From Fragilaria crotonensis (lineage: Eukaryota > Bacillariophyta > Fragilariophyceae > Fragilariales > Fragilariaceae), in NCBI GenBank assembly GCA_022925895.1, contig JAKSYS010000003.1:372001-436000 (forward strand): a DNA stretch of 64,000 nt, read 5' to 3'. The translations under genes and the position numbers were made by a program. Shown here piece by piece: positions 10,564 to 20,313 of the stretch. Under the pieces are notes generated by a model. It saw only the letters and a list, made by a program, of their open reading frames with translations. It was not told the DNA's origin and searched no databases. The stretch's first letter is position 1, and each line of letters starts with the position of its first letter.

Positions 10564-11184
10564 AGAGGTGCCTACTGCCTACATGGAAAAACAATATATA
10601 TAATCGGAGGACACTGATCAGGCTGATGTCGTGCCGGAAGCCCGGAGAGCACGTTTTTCGATCAGATACATGTATCGTATGTACAGTACCAGTACTTATG
10701 GACTTATTTTTATATGCATACTGAGTACAACAGTACATATATGTACCTCATAATAGATGGTGCAGGGAAGTAGGCTACTCGTACATACCGGCATGATGTG
10801 ACGTCAGGATTTCTCATGGGAAGGGTGAAGGGTCGTGTATCTACGGACTTGTCGGTAGGTTCGGTATGTTCATACGTTGTGCCAGCGCTCAATCGCCTTT
10901 CGTTCACATATATAATTTTACCAACAAGCCTATTCGCCGTAGGAGTACTTGTACGCTACTAGTATGCGCTAGTACATAGTGCACATGAAGTACGTAGAGA
11001 CACGTATCACAGATGCTCGTACTAGTACTCCAGTAGAAGCTGAAAATACGAATGTCGTAGCCATAGCGATTTTGCTACTACCGTAGTTCTTGTTTCTCCA
11101 GTGAGAGTGTTCTCTCCGCTTTGCTGTCGATTGTTTGTTGTAGACCTATTTCAATCTGGCACTTTCCAGACGGGATAGTGAATA
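10564..11184. other. Intergenic, upstream region of the F-box/MYND gene
   Basis: GTAC-centred words are frequent at 10675-10800 and 10940-11035. No gene or RNA was recognised. The last roughly 100 bp are pyrimidine-rich and are the likely promoter and 5' leader of the next gene. Confidence 0.5.
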
Positions 11185-12270
11185 ATGGCAAGCTGTGATC
11201 TTCAAACAAAGGGCTTCAATGAGGAGGAAGAATCAAATGGTGCTCGTGCTAGTTCTTGCAGTGCCAATTCTCTCTTGAGTCTGCCTTCGATTTCACTCGA
11301 CAACGACAAGAAGAGATGTCGGAGCAGCATCGAAAGTCCAATCCCACCTGGCATGCAGACTCCCACGCTCGTTTTTCCACGTTCACCCAAAAGGCGCAAG
11401 GTCAATTATGCGGCATCATCTGAGACAGCACTTCCAGCACCCCTTGTGATGTTGAACAATTCTGAATTTCTGTGCATGGTGCCGGACGAAGTGGTGGGAC
11501 ATGTTGTTTCCTTTCTTGGGTCCTTGCAGGACCGCTTCGCCCTTCAATGTACTTCGCGTCAATTCTACCGCTTGTCCAATTCAAACGAACTACTCGCTCC
11601 CATGGATTTGGGAGGAAACATCGAGACTGGCGAAGGCGGCATCTTTCGAGACGACGATACCATCGACTCTGCCGTTGCCAAGGTGTCTATATTTGCTCGA
11701 GCCGGAAATTTGGAAGCGCTCTACATGTTGGGCATGATCAAGACCTACTGCCAACCCGACGTGGAGGGAGGTATTTTGATTCTCAAACGGGCGGCCGCCG
11801 ACGGATTCGTCCGCGCCCACTACACTTTGGGACTTGTGCTGCGCGATTCCCACGTGGACGAAGCAACACAGCACATGCTGCAAGCGGCCGCCGCTGAGTA
11901 CCTGCCGGCGTTGCAAGAAGTCTTGAACAATCGAGATATGAAACTCCGATTTGGAGAACTCTCGGCAGCACAACTTCGACCCTATTTGGATCCGGTCTGT
12001 CTCAATCGACTCTTGGGAAGGCATTATCTGAATTCACCGGTACTTCGAGAACTGAACACGTCTCATTGTTGGAATCCAATATGTGGCCGATGGGCCTTCA
12101 AGGCTCAAATGGTGCCTCCGTCCTTTACCGAAGCGTCCTTCCATTTGGATTTGCGAGTTTCAAGAATGAAAATGTGCTCTCGGTGCTGCCGAGCCAAGTA
12201 TTGCAGCAAATTGTGCCAGGTTTACGATTGGCGATCTGGACGGCACAAGACTGAATGTCAGTACTTGTGA
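11185..12270 (+). CDS. F-box protein with Sel1-like repeats and C-terminal MYND zinc finger
   Basis: Single exon, 361 residues. The N-terminal roughly 90 residues are low in complexity, with a basic RSPKRRKV patch that could be a nuclear signal. An F-box follows at about 96-140 (VPDEVVGHVVSFLGSLQDRF). Sel1/TPR-like helical repeats lie at about 165-225 (GNLEALYMLGMIK; AHYTLGLVLRD). A MYND zinc finger ends the protein: two CxxC pairs, then KYCSKLCQVYDW, a His and a final Cys. This order is known from plant F-box/MYND proteins. In such proteins the F-box links to an SCF ubiquitin ligase, and the Sel1 and MYND parts bind proteins. The substrate is unknown. It is convergent with the Notch-repeat gene 290 bp away. 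Confidence 0.85.
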   Translation: MASCDLQTKGFNEEEESNGARASSCSANSLLSLPSISLDNDKKRCRSSIESPIPPGMQTPTLVFPRSPKRRKVNYAASSETALPAPLVMLNNSEFLCMVPDEVVGHVVSFLGSLQDRFALQCTSRQFYRLSNSNELLAPMDLGGNIETGEGGIFRDDDTIDSAVAKVSIFARAGNLEALYMLGMIKTYCQPDVEGGILILKRAAADGFVRAHYTLGLVLRDSHVDEATQHMLQAAAAEYLPALQEVLNNRDMKLRFGELSAAQLRPYLDPVCLNRLLGRHYLNSPVLRELNTSHCWNPICGRWAFKAQMVPPSFTEASFHLDLRVSRMKMCSRCCRAKYCSKLCQVYDWRSGRHKTECQYL

Positions 12271-12560
12271 AATCAAGATTTGCGCGTGTGTTGACATGAT
12301 AATAATGACAACACCGCATGGCGCTCGTACAACTGTATCTAGCGCAACAAATCGCCACCAAACAACTTTGTACTGGGTCGGCGAAATAGAGGGAGCGAAC
12401 ATCCTCTCAGACCATCGGGCTACAGTCTAGCTCTTTAATTTTCACATAATTATTCTATTGCACACTTGGACGCGGGAAGAGTAACACCTAGTCAGCTGCA
12501 CGAAAGGATAGGTTCGTATAGGTATCATTATGTATATTGCCAATTAGTGGTCTTTGTGTC

Positions 12561-15417
12561 CTATGGATAACCAGAGTGTCCCATGGCCGAAGGTGGAGGG
12601 GGGAGCGACGGGGGTTCAAAGTTGCCACTGTCGGCCAAGGACAACGTTGGGCCACCACCGCCACCCATCATGAGCTCACTCTCCGATCCAAAGTTCCGAG
12701 GCGCCGAACGATAACGCACAAATGCGAACGAGTCGTTGCTTCTCTTGTAATAAAAGTAGACGCCACATCCAAGGATGCCGATAATGAAAATGTTGCGCCA
12801 AAAATGAGAGCTACCAGTTTTTTCGCCGCTGCCCCCTCCTGCAGGGTATGGCTTGCTTTTGGGATCGTCGTCGGACGGAACGTACGGCTTTGGAGCTCCT
12901 CCGTCGCCATCGGTAGGGATGTACGGCTTGAGGGTAGGGGTGTACACCGGCGCTGGCGTGACGACGGTCGTAGGAACGGGACCAGTCGGCGTAACAGGGA
13001 TCGCCGGAGATGGAGGAATGCCATCGCTTCCTTGCAGGCAAGAACGATCATAGAGGACGTAAAAGTCCCAGACAGTCTTCGACAGCTCTCGTTCGCAATC
13101 CAATTTTCGGAAGGCTGGAAAGGGGCCAGCGTCGCCACAGTTGGACTTCACATAATCACCTGAACGCGCAAGAAGATGATGGTTAACTCGAATTGGAGCG
13201 CGAGATACAAGAGTTGCAGAAGGAGAGGAAATTCTTACATTGACCTGGGGAACGGAAGTCCACCTTCTGAAAGGTTGTTTCCAGGTTAGCCTTGCACTTG
13301 GGGTAGAACTCATTCCAGGCATCACAGTCAATCTCATCAAGAGCCTTGCACGCATCGAGGGACTCATACAGAAGTGTCTTGAAACGCAGAAAAGAGGGGC
13401 ATAACGGGCAAGCAGTCGAGGCTGCGCTAGCACAATCGCAAAACTCTTCGGCCTTATGATAAAGCAGACTGGCGAGTGTGGCGATGGCTTCGGTGGGGGC
13501 GCCGTCCTTGTGTTCACTCTCCGGCTTGACCATAGCATCAGCCAAGATCTTCATGCAGAACATTGCTGTCTTACCACCGTGCCCTGCATCATTGTGGAAG
13601 GAATGAGCGCAAGCCTCAAATGTATCCAGCGCCCCAAAGTTATTCTCATCAAAGTCAGTCACCATCATAGCAACCTGATCGAAGTTTGTACACTTCGAGA
13701 AAGTCAACACGGCCGACGACCCCTGAAGCGTCTCAGCAGCGGTGCATTGCTGTTGGGAAGGCTTCTCGTCTGGGAGTGTTGACGGAATGACAGCACCTGG
13801 ACCAGCTCGTTTCGTTTCGCAAAATCCGTCGTAGTTGTCAGTACACTGGCACAATCCACAATCAATAACAGTGTTGAAGTTGTCATTGGCAAAACAGTAT
13901 TCTGGCGCTTCCTGGGAAAAGCACGGAGCACAGGCTGCATCGGCCATGCAGGAACCAACTTGTATCAAACACTTTTTCTGAATACAGTTGTACATGTCCT
14001 TGTAGGTTTTGTAGTCTGGATCCTGAGTAGGATCCACGTTGGGCTTGCCAGAGCAGGTTCGCGGACATGACGCACCGGCCACGCTAAAGGTACAATCCAT
14101 AGGAGCCCCTCCATCAGCAATAGCCTTGGTACCCTCGCCAAGCGGGCGTACTTCCCACGAAACTTCATTTCCCCAGACACCTCCAGAAACGTCAACGTGG
14201 TAACATGTTGGCGCAGAACTGAGGCAGATGAACTTCGTTCCCTGAGCTCCATCCTTCAATTGACCTTTGAAGAGAAGTTTCGATTTGTCACCATCCAAAG
14301 TCAGCGACAAGAACGTCGAGTCCCAACCATCCCCGAACGAATCAAACATGACTAGGCGATACTTGGATTCCCCGGAATTGCAAGTGACACTGTTTGGGTC
14401 TGGTTCAGGCTTGACTTTGTTCTTATCGGCATCTGGAGTGACACACTTGGAGGTTAAGCCCGGATCGCAGCGCCTGGATTTTGTGTCACGACAGTAGTAA
14501 CCATCGTGTCCACATTCAGCATAAGAAGTTACATCGGAGCAGGTATCCTCGCAACAGTCACCACCGTCGAAGCCACATATTGCCGTGTTGTAGCAACCGG
14601 GGTAATTTTCGTGGCAGATCCCATCTCCGAGAAAACCTCGATGAAATCCTTTCCAGTTGCAATCCGTCAATGTGGAGCAATCAATCGCAGTTCCATTAGA
14701 GATATCCGCATCGCCACCGCCGCCGCGTCCACCGCCTGTTTCGTCATACCAAGCCACACAAATATCAAAGGTATTACAAAAGATATCGATAGCAGCATTA
14801 TCACCTTTCAGTTCGGTGCAATGATTTCCCTTGAACAAGAAGTCCACGACATCGCGACATGGAGTATTTGGCGCAACACCTGTCCAATCTATTCCTTCCG
14901 TCTGAAGAGCTCCAAAGCAGCTGACGCACTTGTTATAAGGCATACATTTCATGAACGCTTGGTCACAAGCCAATCGATCTTCCAAATGTCGATGAGCTTG
15001 ATGGTTTGCCAAGAAGGATGGTAGTGGTTCAACGAAGCGATCACCACCTGTCTCATGCTCAACCTCCTTATCGTCGAGGACAAGACTCCTGTGACTGGCA
15101 GATTCAAGCAGCTTCCCGGCTTGAAACAATCTGCGGATGATCGAATAACAAAAGTTGCGAAAAGTGTGAGTGGAGATGCACTGTTTCGGTTGATGGAGCT
15201 GGGCAAATTCCCGTTTGAGTCGTCACGTGACTCAAACAGCTCTCGGAGTCAAAAAAGCGGAATTTCGACTCGAACTATCTTGTTAGGGAGAGGCGATGCC
15301 CTTCCTTTTCCCATAGGCCTCATCCTCTCTCCACTATACTCACCTCTCGACAAACCTTCCGTCTACATTGGCTTCCACAAGAGCAGCCGCGAGTGCCGCA
15401 ATGACCACGATCTTCAT
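12561..15417 (-). CDS. Type I membrane protein with signal peptide, cysteine-rich ectodomain and Lin12-Notch repeat
   Basis: Three exons: 15417-15344, 15130-13239 and 13159-12561 (introns of 213 and 79 nt, GTGAGT/CAG and GTAAGA/CAG). They join in frame to 854 residues. Exon 1 encodes the signal peptide (MKIVVIAALAAALVEANV); this ATG was chosen because it gives a clean signal sequence. A Lin12-Notch repeat lies at about 182-223 (LGDGICHENYPGCYNTAICG then FDGGDCC). Long cysteine-rich stretches without a clear family follow. Near the C-terminus are a proline/threonine-rich stalk, one membrane span (NIFIIGILGCGVYFYY) with a basic stop-transfer KR, and a tail of about 60 residues rich in Gly and Pro. 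LNR modules bind calcium and in Notch guard a protease site. The role here is unknown; a cell-surface or secretory-pathway receptor-like protein is the best guess. Confidence 0.82.
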
Positions 15418-15907
15418 GGTTCTGATCTTTGAAAGATAAATACTCGAAAGTGTGTGCACGAAATTGTCGATGTGAATATTCTTATTGCACAGGGAAGTTT
15501 CAATCCAAAACTCGTTCGTATGTCTTCTGCATGTTTGTTCTACAGTACCGGCGTACTCCAATCACATATGTTACTGATACTGTGACTCCCGCTACGATAT
15601 TCATACAACCTCCGAATGCTCCTAGTAAAATGTACAGTACTGGAGTACCACGCAAACCTGGAATTCTGTGCCTCCGCCTCTGCTTCGAATATTCGACTCC
15701 GCTTCCCGTAGGATACAAGTATGCATACTATTACGACCGGTAGATTGGTTTCATCAGAGTGGTACAAGTAACTTCGAAACCGTCCAATCCGCAGTCCCTA
15801 AACGTAGGGAAGAACAGTTATAGCTTCATATCAACGAGCCAGTGCAATTGATTATAGCCTAATGTGAGATGATACCCTGGTATAGTGGGTTCATATCTTT
15901 TGACGAT
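15418..15907. other. Intergenic, GTAC-containing
   Basis: This lies between the RRF stop and the Notch-repeat gene start. GTAC words occur at 15543-15660 and 15755-15775. Nothing else was recognised. Confidence 0.5.
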
Positions 15908-16573
15908 CTAAACGGTCATGACGTCCTTCTCCTTCTTAGCAACAATGTCGTCGATGACCTTGACAGCCTTATCAGTCTCCTTCTGTATAGCATCAGTACC
16001 ATCTTTAGCTTCGTCCTCTCCAATCGAAGAAGCCTTCTCGAGCTTCTTGATCGCCTCAACGCAGTCTCGGCGCACATTTCTTACAGCTACCTTACCCTCT
16101 TCGCCAATTGCCTTGCACTGCTTCATCATATCCTTTCGGCGATCCTCGGTCAGCGACGGAATGTTGATTCGAATAATGGTACCATCATTCATTGGCGTCA
16201 AACCCAAATCCGATTCCATAATGGCCTTCTCGACGTCGTTTAGCGACTTCTTGTCGAACGGGGAGATGGTCAATTGCTGGGCAGACGGGACAGAAATGGA
16301 AGCCATCTGACTGATGGGTGTCGGCACTCCGTAGTAATCCACAGAGACACGGTCCAGCATGTTGGCCGATGCCCGCCCGGTTCGAATAGTATTGAGATTT
16401 TGTTTCACGGAATCCACAGATTTCGCCATGCGCTCTTCCGCATCCATTTGAATCTCTTCGACCTCCTCGGAAACGAACAAATGCACGGGCAGTCGCGGGG
16501 AAAATGTGGGGATCACAAAGGCATTCGTCATGGACATGACGACCATCAAGGTGGTAAGGACGCGCATCGTCAT
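15908..16573 (-). CDS. frr: Ribosome recycling factor, plastid-targeted
   Basis: Single exon, 221 residues from the ATG at 16573 (the ATG at 16567 is also possible). The first roughly 20 residues form a signal peptide ending in MTNAFVIPTFSP, which resembles the diatom ASAFAP plastid cleavage motif. The RRF domain fills the rest: the conserved LNTIRTGRASANMLDRVSVD, then YYGVPTPISQMASISVPSAQ, DLGLTPMNDGTIIRINIPSL and TEDRRKDMMKQCK. RRF, with EF-G, splits 70S-type ribosomes after termination, so this copy would act on plastid ribosomes. It is divergent from the HCF101-like gene 301 bp away, so the two may share a regulatory region. Confidence 0.93.
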   Translation of the reverse strand: MTMRVLTTLMVVMSMTNAFVIPTFSPRLPVHLFVSEEVEEIQMDAEERMAKSVDSVKQNLNTIRTGRASANMLDRVSVDYYGVPTPISQMASISVPSAQQLTISPFDKKSLNDVEKAIMESDLGLTPMNDGTIIRINIPSLTEDRRKDMMKQCKAIGEEGKVAVRNVRRDCVEAIKKLEKASSIGEDEAKDGTDAIQKETDKAVKVIDDIVAKKEKDVMTV

Positions 16574-16874
16574 TGTGAACGACAAGAGGAACGAATGATG
16601 GGTAGGTCGCAGGTCGGAGGGTACCTATGTGTGATGTGGTGAGGTGCAATTATTGTTTTTGTGGTGTCAACCTGTTCCGTTTGGTTTGCATTCCGTCATT
16701 CCGTCCACGTACTCGGGAATCTTACTATAGGAATCCTAAAAATGTACAGTCAAGATATCTTTGGATCCACCGTCGTCAACAGAATGATTCCACTGTTTAT
16801 CAATCACAAAAGCAAAACATCATAAATTCGTACACAGTGACACACAACTCCTTATCGTCCGAAGTTCGAAGAAG
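16574..16874. promoter_or_regulatory. Shared upstream region of RRF and HCF101-like genes
   Basis: This 301-bp spacer separates two divergent start codons. It must contain both promoters and 5' leaders, unless these overlap the genes. No specific core motif is assigned. It is notably poor in the GTAC words that fill other spacers (one at 16744). Confidence 0.45.
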
Positions 16875-18527
16875 ATGGCCCAACAGAGCATGCTGCGTCG
16901 CATACTGCAATCTGCATCTTCATTCAAACTTGGGCAAACGTACCCAACAAATTTTAAAGTATCACAGTGCGTTTCATGGCCCGCTCGCTCCAGAGCATTC
17001 TCATCGCCGGCATTATCGCGTCGTGCGCTCGCGGCTCTGGAGGAGGAATTGACCATGGCCGTGGGTCGGATACAGGACCCAATTTTGGACACGAATCTCA
17101 AGACCCTTTCTTGGTTGCCAAAACGTATCGCGGTTGACGGTGATAATGTCACGGTCACCCTTCAACTTCCCTCTTTGTTACATCCTGACCTGGACGAACT
17201 GAAGCGTCGTGTGAACGAAAGTGCGTCGGTTTTGTTGAAAGAGAAGGGATTTTCGGTCAGGATTGAACTGCAAGCGGGAAAACCGTTCCCTATACATGCA
17301 TCGTCGAGCGATCAGCAGACTGAGTATCTGAAAACCCTTGGACCAGCATTAGCCAACGTGTCCCATTGTATAGCTGTGTACTCTTGCAAAGGCGGAGTGG
17401 GCAAGTCAACGGTAGCGGTCAATCTCGCGTACGAACTAGCACGAATGGGAGGACGTGTGGGTCTCCTAGATGTTGATATATACGGACCATCCCTTCCCAT
17501 CCTAGTCAAACCGGATGACCCTGCCGTACGAAAGTCTAAGATTGGTACCAGCATGGTCATGCCGATTGTCCACGGCGGCGTGAAAATCCTTTCGCTTGGC
17601 TTTGTCAGTCCCGACAGCGGCGTCCCGGGAAGTGGGGAGGCGGGAGGTGCCGCTGTGATGCGTGGTCCCATGGCAGCACGGGTTGTGGCGCAACTCCTCA
17701 AGGGCACCGAGTGGGGCGATTTGGATGTCCTTGTCTTGGACCTGCCGCCAGGGACGGGGGACGTGCAGCTGGCCGTTTGTCAAGACTTGAGACTGACGGG
17801 TGCTGTGGCTGTCACTACTCCATCCAAGTTGGCCTTGTCCGATGCCAAGAAGGGTATTGATATGTTCACGTCATTAGGAGTTCCGACTCTGGCAGTCGTG
17901 GAAAACATGGCCTATTTTGTTTGCGACGGAGGTGGAAAGCATTATCCATTCGGGAGGGGCGTTTTGGAAGAATCGATGAAAAACGTCTTTCAGCTACCGA
18001 TATCAACACTAACGAACGGTGCCAATGATTGTGGCATTCCTCTTGCGTTAGCACGCCCTAGTGCCGCGTCCGAGGAGCTGGGAATCATCGGAGAACTCGC
18101 AACAGCCGTCTCACGAGAATTGTTTTTGGCTCAGCATGGTCGCAGCGATTCATCCGTCGAAACGCATCAACCCCACAAGGTGATATTTCCAAACTCATCG
18201 GCAGATGATGAGTTTGATGTTGCTAGCACCCATCTCACGGTCACCAATGAAGGCTTTGTGGCGCGTTTCTTTTCCGAAAAAGGTGCAATGCAAGTACCTA
18301 TTCCACCTGCGAATATGCGGGCACGACACCCCAAGACTGGAGAGCTAATGGAGGATATTGAAGCTGGAATGGTTCAAACGTCTCCCAAACTGTTGCCAGC
18401 CAAGCTGGATCCTAAAGGGCGATATGGATATGCTATCGAATGGGCTGATGGTGCCACCATCATCTATTCTATGTTAAGTATTGCACGGGCCGCAGGAGCA
18501 ATGCCACTTAGCAAATCTGGCGAATGA
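16875..18527 (+). CDS. HCF101: HCF101/Mrp-family P-loop ATPase, Fe-S cluster scaffold
   Basis: Single exon, 550 residues. An N-terminal MIP18/DUF59-like domain (about 50-140) is followed by the Mrp/NBP35 ATPase domain. The deviant Walker A is CKGGVGKS at 171-178, then LLDVDIYGPSLP and LVLDLPPGTGDVQL. The C-terminus has a DUF971-like domain (about 430-545, containing DPKGRYGYAIEWADG). This three-part order is that of HCF101. The Mrp-type CxxC after ENMAYF is absent, also as in HCF101. Plant HCF101 passes [4Fe-4S] clusters to photosystem I and ferredoxin-thioredoxin reductase in the plastid. The presequence here (LRRILQSASSFKLG, then RSRAFSSPALSRR) looks mitochondrial and lacks a signal peptide or ASAFAP motif. 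A mitochondrial role is therefore inferred. Confidence 0.9.
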   Translation: MAQQSMLRRILQSASSFKLGQTYPTNFKVSQCVSWPARSRAFSSPALSRRALAALEEELTMAVGRIQDPILDTNLKTLSWLPKRIAVDGDNVTVTLQLPSLLHPDLDELKRRVNESASVLLKEKGFSVRIELQAGKPFPIHASSSDQQTEYLKTLGPALANVSHCIAVYSCKGGVGKSTVAVNLAYELARMGGRVGLLDVDIYGPSLPILVKPDDPAVRKSKIGTSMVMPIVHGGVKILSLGFVSPDSGVPGSGEAGGAAVMRGPMAARVVAQLLKGTEWGDLDVLVLDLPPGTGDVQLAVCQDLRLTGAVAVTTPSKLALSDAKKGIDMFTSLGVPTLAVVENMAYFVCDGGGKHYPFGRGVLEESMKNVFQLPISTLTNGANDCGIPLALARPSAASEELGIIGELATAVSRELFLAQHGRSDSSVETHQPHKVIFPNSSADDEFDVASTHLTVTNEGFVARFFSEKGAMQVPIPPANMRARHPKTGELMEDIEAGMVQTSPKLLPAKLDPKGRYGYAIEWADGATIIYSMLSIARAAGAMPLSKSGE

Positions 18528-18920
18528 AATTAATTTTGAATAGTTGACAAGAATAATTGACATGAGAGACATGGCAGAAATCATCGTGATCTTACTCAGT
18601 CCTACTTGTTTGTTCTACCATCGAGTACTTGTCAAACCCCTCATGCGGGATGTTAATGCGCGGTGGATCGTCAGGGTTGCTACAACAGTGCTGGCGCTGT
18701 CGCAATCTCGTTGGAATGTTGAAGGCGTCCCCCGAAACCCGTTCACCGATTGAACGTTGAAATCTGCAGTACCGGTACGATTGTTGAATACTGTGTGGAC
18801 TGTATGCATAGTACAGTCTGACTTAGCTCGGATACAGTTTAGGTACAGTAGTACGTCGTATGCTGTAGGCAAAGTACAGTACCAGGTATGCATCCTGGTA
18901 CAGTATGACATGTATCATAC
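18528..18920. other. Intergenic, GTAC-rich
   Basis: This covers the 3' flank of the HCF101-like gene and then GTAC-centred words (18768-18900), up to the left end of the inverted-repeat element. No gene was seen. Confidence 0.5.
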
Positions 18921-19855
18921 CTGGAGGTTCCGGAATTCCTGCTACATAGTGTATCGTACTCCGTATGACAGGATTGGTAGAATTTGTCAGTGCATATTGA
19001 AAATGTCTCAACCACGAAATTCTGTAATTTACGATCAGATCTCATGTCAAAACGTGACGCACCTCAGAGACTTTTATGTATAAATCCTGAATGACTATGT
19101 ATTATATGTTTGTCTATTAACTATTTGTGTCATACCAATATCACGTTCACCTTTCTACACACGAGCTTGTTCTACAATACGGTAAATTCATTTTGTCCTC
19201 GTTGGCAGACTATCGTTCGGACAAATTGTTTTCGAACAAGAGTTACAGATAGGAATCTTGCGTTAAGTAAAGTTGAGAAAGAATGAGAAAGTTTAAGAAA
19301 ATATGAGCAACTTCTTTTTTTCTCACGTCCGATTGAGAAAGTTTGAGATTATTTAAGAAAATTTAAGAAGGCACGATTTTATTACCAGGTTCACGTAGAT
19401 TATTTGAGATTTTATAAGCAACTCAAATCTTCTTAAAGTTTCTTAAGAAAGTTTGAGAAAACTTAAGAAAATTTAAGAAACAGCTCGAAAATATATGTAT
19501 CTTGACGATTCCTAATCATAAAATTCCATTCGAATGCGACGGAGTATGTCAAGTAATTCCATAAGAATCAAACGTGAAGAATCATTCATCGGATTGTCAT
19601 ACCAGTCGATACCAGTGCATTTTTCCAAGCCTTCTTTCATTTTTTTCGAGCGAATTTGTCCTACGTACATTTCTACTATTCCATGCTCACGACAAATTTA
19701 GATAGGTGTACCATATTGAATAAAAGAATTAGTTTGTACTCCAGTATGTCAAATGCGAAATTCCGTTGGAAATCACTAAACTCGTCGTACCGTTTTCACT
19801 TGTTTTCATGTCGGTCGACATAAGCGTCGAAAAGAAGATATTCCGGAACCTCCTG
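18921..19855. mobile_element. Non-autonomous inverted-repeat element with 5-bp target duplication
   Basis: The left end CTGGAGGTTCCGGAATTC at 18921 and the right end, read on the minus strand from 19855 (CAGGAGGTTCCGGAATATC), share a terminal inverted repeat of about 17 bp with the element at 8480-9353. The flanks are CATAC before 18921 and CATAC after 19855, a 5-bp direct duplication. The interior (935 bp) has no long reading frame. It is AT-rich, with repeated GAGAAAGTTTAAGAAA-like words at 19260-19485. It is MITE-like, of unassigned superfamily. Confidence 0.75.
19260..19485. repeat. AT-rich degenerate GAGAAAGTTTAAGAAA repeats
   Basis: Words of the type TTGAGAAAGTTTAAGAAAAT recur about seven times, some inverted (CTCAAATCTTCTTAAAGTTT). 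The inverted copies meet around the palindrome TTTCTTAAGAAA at about 19440, giving an imperfect hairpin. The block lies wholly inside the element at 18921-19855. Confidence 0.65.
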
Positions 19856-19910
19856 CATACTTGTACCTGTCTTCTGTCTTCCAATGAAAGTCTTCGTTTT
19901 ACGTGTCTAC

Positions 19911-20178
19911 GATCACCCGGAAAATCGAACAAATCTCTAACTTTCGAGTGTTTGCATAAGATGCATGCATGACTGACCGTCGGAATCACATTAGTCTACC
20001 GTGGGTGAGCACGACTACCAGCTATGATCCCCCGGAAAATCGAACTACATAAAATAACTACTACCTAATCACTAATCTCTCTCAACTTTGGAGTGTTGTT
20101 GTATTGTTTGTATGCTGATGCATTAATGCATGACTGACCGTCGGAATCACATCCGTCTACCGTAGGTGAGTACGACCA
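19911..20178. repeat. Imperfect direct duplication
   Basis: The segment 19911-20016 recurs, diverged and with a longer middle, at 20026-20178. Both begin GATCNCCCGGAAAATCGAAC and both end with GCATGACTGACCGTCGGAAT followed by a CTACCG-containing stretch. It is possibly part of a small unrecognised element. Confidence 0.7.
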
Positions 20179-20313
20179 GTTACAATCACTACTAGCTACT
20201 AGAGTACTAGTACTTGTCCTTAGAGTGCTCGGAGAAGAATGCTACAACCTGCCTAGAATGAAGGCCCGTCATGTTCGAATGACTATGATACTATGATACA
20301 TGATACTGGTAGT

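Noticed and set aside
12537-13163. 208-codon plus-strand frame
   Set aside because: It lies antisense to exon 3 of the Notch-repeat gene, whose frame has a membrane span and conserved cysteines.
15869-16243. 124-codon plus-strand frame
   Set aside because: It is a shadow of the ribosome recycling factor gene on the other strand.
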